Shown here: positions 58,429 to 64,000 of the stretch, one piece after another
Numbering within the stretch: position 1 is the first letter of the stretch
How the letters are laid out: every line of letters begins with the position of its first letter
Origin: Sesamum alatum
Taxonomy: Eukaryota > Streptophyta > Magnoliopsida > Lamiales > Pedaliaceae
Assembly (NCBI GenBank): GCA_034509735.1
Contig: JACGWO010000012.1
Location: 24,705,188-24,769,187 of the forward strand
DNA: 64,000 nucleotides
Direction: 5' to 3'
Notes under the pieces: generated by a model
What the model was told of the DNA's origin: nothing
Seen by the model: the letters and a program-made list of their open reading frames with translations, nothing else
The model's database searches: none
Program-made: the position numbers and the translations under genes

Positions 58429-58857
58429 GTAAATTACAGCTCCCATTTTTACCCAAATTCCATGAAATTTAGAATAATTATAAATATTCCTTCATAAAAA
58501 TTACAAATAGCCCCTCAATTGAAATAATCATGTAGTCCCCAAACGAAAGTGTGAAAATTATTATTTTAAAAGAATATTTGAAAAAAATATAAAAAGAATA
58601 TGAGGGTGAGAAATAAATAATGTATAGAAAATATTAATTCATAAAAATATTTTAAAAAATTCTAAAAAATATATAAATTATAACTTATAATTCAAAAAAT
58701 ATTTTCGACAGTTCATTACAAAAATTGGAGGAAACCTAACAAAATGAGCTCGTTGTTCAACAGGTGTTAAAGTCTGGAAGGTATTTGTAATTTCTCAAAC
58801 GATAAAGAAATATTTATAATTATACCAAACTTTAAGAAATGTGATTATAATTTACCC
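58429..58857. mobile_element. Mutator-like MITE, family B (copy 3)
   Basis: Left GTAAATTACAGCTCCC, ATAATTATAAATATTCCTTC; right inverse TATTTATAATTATACC, GATTATAATTTACCC. The inner block AGTTCATTACAAAAATTGGA also occurs in 39916-40373. A 9-bp TSD is not clean (TTTTTATA / TTTTTATT). Confidence 0.75.
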
Positions 58858-59389
58858 TTTTTATTATTCCAACTATATTTTTGAATAAAACGATCATCAA
58901 ATAGGGAAAAGAAAAAGTTATATTCTTTTTATATATTTTTTGTATATTTGATCCTTCTTTTTCTCCTGTGACATATTCAAATTTAAACCTTTCAAAAATA
59001 TAAAAAGAGTTAAATCCAGTTTACTTGCATATGATATTATAAATAAGTAACATTTTTGTTGTGAAAAAAAAAAAAAATAACAAATTATCCCTTATCTACC
59101 GTTTAAATAAAGAGTAATTTGCTTCATTTTCCCACACAAAGTGGGTAATTGTCCACAGCCGGAAGGATAGATATGTGGCAAATGGCAGCCCAAAGGCAGC
59201 TAACTGCCTGCAGGCCTTCTTATGTTATATTATTGAATTTGAACCAAAAAAAAAGCTTAGTCAAAAAGGAAATGAACTACTCTTAACATTCCTGCATCAA
59301 AATCCTCTACATATATACTTGTTTCATCAAGTGTAGATCTATTTCCATTCTGTTCTTTTGTCTGAAGCAATTGCATTAGTTGTTAAACC

Positions 59390-60905
59390 ATGGGTAAGGC
59401 AAGCAAATGGATCACAAACTTCTTGCTGGGGAGAAGAGAAGACAGGGCCAAGAAAACAGGCCCTTTGCTACCACCAGACGCTAGCACGGTGGCCGTGATT
59501 TCACCGCTGAATACGCCTAAAGTAAGGCGGAGATGGAGTTTTAAACGATCCACCAGCACGAAAGCCGTCACTGCTTGTGAAAGTAGTACATCCATTGACA
59601 CAATCGTTACACCAAAACAAGCCTTACTGGAGTTCCAGACTCAGCAAAACTACGCAAGGCATCGTTTGTTGAGTGCACATGCAGCTGCTACTAGAATCCA
59701 AGCCGTCTATCGTTCTCATTTGGTAAACGGGCGTGTAGATACTACTCCAAATTCTGCGTTCTAAGTATTAGTACATGTGTGCAGGGGTGAAACTAATGAA
59801 TGTATTGCAGGCAAAGAAAGCGTTGCGTGCTCTTAGAGGGCTAGTCAAATTGCAAGCCTTGGCTAGGGGTCACTTGGTGAGAAAGAGGATGAGTATTGTT
59901 GTAAGGTCGATGCATGCCGTCTTGGCGATTCAAGTTAGAGCCCGGATTCAGAGGATCCAAATGGCAGAGGAAGCACCGGTTATGGTGGGAAGAAGAAAGT
60001 CTTACAGGGAATCATCAGCTTCTGATAGACAACTCAGAAAGGAAATTAGTGTGAGTACTCATTGTATTAATCCTCTGCAATTGGTATGCATTCGTATCTT
60101 AATTTCCTTCTAATGCAGGACAATGTAGCTATTGGGAATAGCTTCAAGAACAGAAGTGGAAACATAGATCACACACCATTTGAGAGAGTGGAATATGGTT
60201 CAAGAATATGCAATTCAGGTCATTTTTCAGTCTCACATAGAGAATACCGACTACGTATGTGCCCCAGTCCATCGATGTTGTCCTTCACTGATTCGAGTTC
60301 TACAACCTTTGACGGGCAATTGGAGGAATTTTCATTAGAAATGGCAAGAAGAAATTGCAGAAGGTACTCTGCTTGCCCGGACAACAAGCATCCATTTATC
60401 CATTTACCAGCACAGTGCACAGAACAGATAACCTCCGACTCCCATTTCGTACCGAATTACATGATCAATACGAAATCATCAAGAGCAAAAGCCAGATCAC
60501 ATAGCGAACCACGACAGCGGCCTAAATTGGACACCAAGGAGAGAAACAGACGATCGTCGTCAATGGATGAGAACAATGAGAAAGAATATCCTCATCTAAT
60601 GAAATTGTATAATTCTGGCAAGTCGGCTATTGATGGAAACCATGATTCCAATATCAGAAATTCATTAATCCCATTTGAGGCAAGTGCTCGGACTATCTCT
60701 TGTTATTTGTTTTGCAGTTTTACTTTGCATGAGTTCATCATAACTTAGCTGTGGTTTCATTCATGCAACTGCAGCCTCCCATAAATTTGTATTGATTCTT
60801 CAGCCACCTGGGAAAAGATGGGGTTCTATAAAACGATGGGATGATCAACAGAAACTGACGCAGCTCGAGGAAAGATCTACATACATATATCTCAGCAATG
60901 TGTAG
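59390..60905 (+). CDS. IQ67-domain calmodulin-binding protein (IQD)
   Basis: Four exons, 59390-59722, 59811-60050, 60119-60679 and 60804-60905; 1,236 nt, 411 aa, all phase 0. IQD proteins bind calmodulin and usually sit on microtubules, membranes or in the nucleus as scaffolds. The N-terminus MGKASKWITNFLLGRRED is the standard IQD start. The IQ67 domain starts near residue 99 (AATRIQAVYRSHL) and continues across the first intron (AKKALRALRGLVKLQALARG, HLVRKRM); an intron at exactly this phase-0 position is a family hallmark. The second conserved block SSRAKARSHSEPRQRP lies at 311-326. The first IQ motif has Ser for the usual Gly (IQAVYRS). The protein is basic, as the family is. Exon 3 appears to end at GAG|GCAAGT, a GC donor, because the only sensible last exon (PPGKRWGSIKRWDD...) needs it. 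A TATA-like ACATATATAC lies about 75 bp before the ATG. Confidence 0.92.
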
Positions 60906-61650
60906 ATAACGGCGAGGAAGATGAAAAACTTCAGCAGCAGATTCTACTTTACGGCACTGGCTAAATGACAATAGGATTTTAGTAAAAGAAATGTGTAGGA
61001 CTCTTGTAATGATAAATATATGCATTTATGCATTTATTTATAAATACTATACTCGAAAATAGGTTAAATGCAATTTACCCTGTGATGCTACGAATGAGTA
61101 ATTTACCCCATCCCTCTCTTATGGAAAAAATAGTAATTTACCCTAATGTGTTTTTAAGAATAAAGTAATTAGCCCCTCACGGATTTTTCAATTTTTTTAT
61201 TTTAATAACCCTTGGATCTTATTGAATTTAAGGTCCAAATTTAACTAACAAGATCAATGCCCCAGATTTTACTTAATTTGAATCAACGGTCTAGATCTAA
61301 AATTATACATTTACGTAATATATGTTTATATAAAATTTAATTAAACATACATGTATAATATGTTTATATATAATTAAAATTATATAGAGAGAGGGGGGGC
61401 TATACGCAAGGGCGACGACATCGAGGGGGTTGGGGAGGGGGCGGCTAAAGGGGAGTGGGAATGGGGAGGTGGGCGGCAACTGGGGGAAGGAAGGGGGCGG
61501 CGACGAGGGGATAGGGGGGCAACAACATAGTGCTGAGGATGGGGGTCATCGACGTGGGGAAGGAGAGGGAGGGTAATGATAGTGTTTTGGGGAGGGTCAG
61601 CAGCAACGGTAAGGGGATAGGGTGGTTCTAGGGGCGGTGGTCGGGTGTCA
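60906..61650. other. IQD 3' side and GC-core TIR-like sequence
   Basis: The IQD 3' UTR ends before about 61050. From 61063 the sequence GGTTAAATGCAATTTACCC, CGAATGAGTAATTTACCCC matches the ends of the element at 25171. Further on, GGTCCAAATTTAACTAAC and AACGGTCTAGATCTAAAA resemble the arm of 19813-22158, and a G-rich purine tract (61388-61640) resembles its core in the opposite orientation. The right-hand end was not found, so this is probably a truncated element. Confidence 0.5.
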
Positions 61651-63260
61651 CGGTGGGACTCTTTTCTATCGCAACGGAATATATTTTTCGCTCGCATGGC
61701 ATCTAAGGTTACACTCATCCTTCGACCAGCCTTCGTCCATCTCAAGTCTTAATGACTTCTTGTCATGTGTCTTCAACATCTAAAGCTCACTAGTGCGACA
61801 CCCGAACGCATCTTCGTGCGGCACTTTGTGCCCGTACTCTCGCCTATCCGAAATGCCTATGTTCGCCGAAGGTCATGGTTGTCATGCCCTTTGCGTGTTT
61901 TCATGGCCAACCCCAACTAGCTAGTTTGCCATCATGCATTTCACCCATAATCTCGGGTTCTTTCGATACATCTCGCAATGGCTTGGAGCATCTATGTTTC
62001 TCCTAGGCACTACAAACCATTCTTACACCCACAACGCCCAATGCTCACTAGGTACATCACTGACGCATGTCTTCGCCATACCCGTCCCATATGCCTCGCC
62101 CGAGTAGGGCCACATCACAAGTTTAAGGCTTAATCGATATGCCAACATCTCACATTGATCCCATACGACATACCCAACATGCCTTTTTGCCTTTCGGCGT
62201 GACTTCTCAACTTTCCCATAGCACGGCGTCATCCCAAGACCGCGTATCTTAGCCAACAGGACCGTCGTGCATGGCTAGAACTCAATAGCGCATGTGACGA
62301 GTTAGCTCACGAGACCTTAGAGTGCTTGCCTCGATCGCTCATTCAACCTAGAGGTGTCGCCCCTAATTTCCCGCAGCCCGTTGGGCAACCTGGCAATGAC
62401 ACGGAACCTCTTGGCATTTTGGTTCCCAACATGGGCCATCCTGGCCCCGTCGCCAGTCCGATTCTTTTCTCGTCCGGAGACTCTAGCACTCCCTTCGAGT
62501 TGCCTAGAGCCGACCTTTGAAGGCCCCCAACATGCCCCCAATGGATTGCTTATTTAGTGTCATACTGCACGGGGAGGGCTGGCAGGAGCTCACCACTGCA
62601 TATCCCCCCTTATAATAAGCTTAAAACCATTTTCCTTGTTCTAACAGTAGACATTAAAGTGGTCGAGGAGCGCACCTTTTTCGCATTTCCCTCGTCTGAC
62701 GTCCAAATCACTTGTTGCTTGAACTATTGTGAAGTTTACGAGTAGTACATCACAACTCCAACATTTTAGCCCATCCGATCATCCATCGTAAGGGAATTGC
62801 CCTCGTGATATTCTGAAATTGTTGTCCCGCCGCCGCACTAGCAGACTCCAAACATCGCCGTCGCTTCCTACTCAATCAGAACTGTCTCTAAACTTGGCAG
62901 AGATATTCTCAGTGCTCCACAGAACTCCCTATTGAAACAGTTTTAAAAAACTTCAACGATAAAGCACTCTACTTCACTTGTAAATATGGTGCCCGATCGT
63001 CGCCCTTATATCTCTGTGCCCAAACGTCCATAGAATGACTTCATACTTGGCGGATAGCATCCTCATACATAAAAAAGTTCTCATAAAAACAGTATTGCAA
63101 TACCCAATCGATAATAGTCTTTGCTCACTTGCCATTTGTGCACATGCGTGCCGGCCGACATTCCTTTGTCGCCCGCATGTCCTTCGCAAGTCAATGCCGA
63201 TACAATTGACTAAGACGCGGCAGGTGAGAAATTACAAAGATGGTGCGTGAATACACCACC
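61651..63260. other. Repeat-like region, possible old LTR retrotransposon remnant
   Basis: About 1.6 kb with higher and more even GC content and many CpG-containing words, unlike the surrounding intergenic DNA. It starts near TGTCACGGTGGGACTC. Several short overlapping frames exist on both strands but none resembles a known domain. It could be an LTR or non-coding part of a degenerate LTR element; no protein or matching repeat end was seen, so this is weak. Confidence 0.35.
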
Positions 63261-64000
63261 CATTTAAAGAGATATTTTACTTCATTTTAAAAAATGCAGG
63301 GCTATTTGAAAATCCAAGAATTAGGAATCTTGGATTTATATATTCGTTGTTTTCTTCTTGAATGGAGTGCGTGTAGAACCAAAGAAAAATTCAACTATCT
63401 TCTTGCCAACAAACTCATAAATGACATACAATTTTTCGGTAAATTAACCAAAATAGAATTAAAATTGTCAAAATTTTAAATCAATGACTAAGTACAAAAA
63501 ATAATTTATATAGAACCAAAATTGAAACCTCTAAATTACACCACAAAAATTACATTTTTTCCTTAATAAGTTTATCTCTAAATATATCCTTCAACACGCA
63601 TATATTATCACCCACTTGAAACTTTTTAAAATTAATAAATACCAAGAAAATTAATATATATTTTACCCGCATGTTCTTTTTACTGTTTACTTCCCGCAAA
63701 TAGATGCAGTGATACCAAACTGAAACCCCTTTTTAAATATGCAAATAATGACAGAAAACTGAATATCCAGTACCGAATAAATGCTTGGAGTTACAAATTA
63801 GCATGCAGATGGGGTCTCCCCTCTCTCCCTCATCATTCTCTGCCAATCTTTATGACACTGAAACCCAGAATTCGCCATCCATCCATCGCTGCTGCTGCTA
63901 ACTTCATCAAAAACCAGCCCTCTATCACATACATAATTAATCATGCCTGCCCTTTTCTTTTAACTTAACTTAAACTATATATAATTAAGCTGAAGTCTGC
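63261..64000. other. Right-edge intergenic sequence
   Basis: AT-rich up to about 63800. Near the edge, on the minus strand, a short open frame of about 36 codons ends at TAA (63798-63800) and reads through GFQCHKDWQRMMRE. It might be the last exon or part of a gene to the right, but I recognise no family and cannot support a call. Confidence 0.4.

Noticed and set aside
61380..61745. 121-codon minus-strand Pro/His-rich frame
   Set aside because: Derived from a G-rich purine tract in repeat-like DNA; no domain seen.
63798..63910. Short minus-strand frame ending GETPSAC
   Set aside because: About 36 codons with no recognised family and no firm splice acceptor; too little to call a gene at the window edge.

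Overview
This is a nuclear chromosomal window from a flowering plant, most likely a eudicot and possibly an asterid (inference). The evidence is spliced genes with GT-AG introns, a plastid transit peptide on a carotenoid enzyme, plant-only families (IQD, zeta-carotene desaturase), a Ty1/copia element, many small TIR elements (MITEs) and a nuclear tRNA-His. Intergenic DNA is AT-rich. Exon boundaries were derived by hand from splice sites, reading-frame continuity and remembered family sequences. No alignment program was run.

Layout. 1-5.9 kb, minus: first three coding exons of a MON2-like trafficking protein, with a 5.3-kb second intron; the gene continues off the left edge. 7.4-15.3 kb, minus: a complete 14-exon zeta-carotene desaturase (ZDS, 577 aa). 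15.3-23.4 kb: a gene-free block of nested TIR elements, several with clear target-site duplications (TSDs). 23.4-26.1 kb, plus: a three-exon AMT2/AMT3-type ammonium transporter (481 aa), followed tail-to-tail by a tRNA-His(GUG). 29.4-30.3 kb, plus: an intronless plastid-type ribose-5-phosphate isomerase (278 aa).

31.6-56.7 kb, plus: a tandem array of four short-chain reductase genes of the phenylacetaldehyde reductase / cinnamoyl-CoA reductase / DFR-like group. Copy 1 is intact (318 aa, 6 exons). Copy 2 has one in-frame stop. Copy 3 has two single-base frameshifts. Copy 4 lacks exons 1-2 and has splice-site and frame lesions. A 5.9-kb copia retrotransposon with a perfect 5-bp TSD and broken coding region sits between copies 1 and 2. 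Because copies 2-4 share introns and flanks, undisturbed copies act as empty sites that confirm several later transposon insertions. 59.4-60.9 kb, plus: a four-exon IQ67-domain calmodulin-binding protein (IQD, 411 aa) whose last intron appears to be GC-AG. 61-64 kb: repeat-like DNA with no gene I can support.

The genes do not form a pathway or operon. The most informative features are the decaying reductase array and the transposon record in and around it. I found no convincing novel system (no defence island, CRISPR or unusual RNA element).
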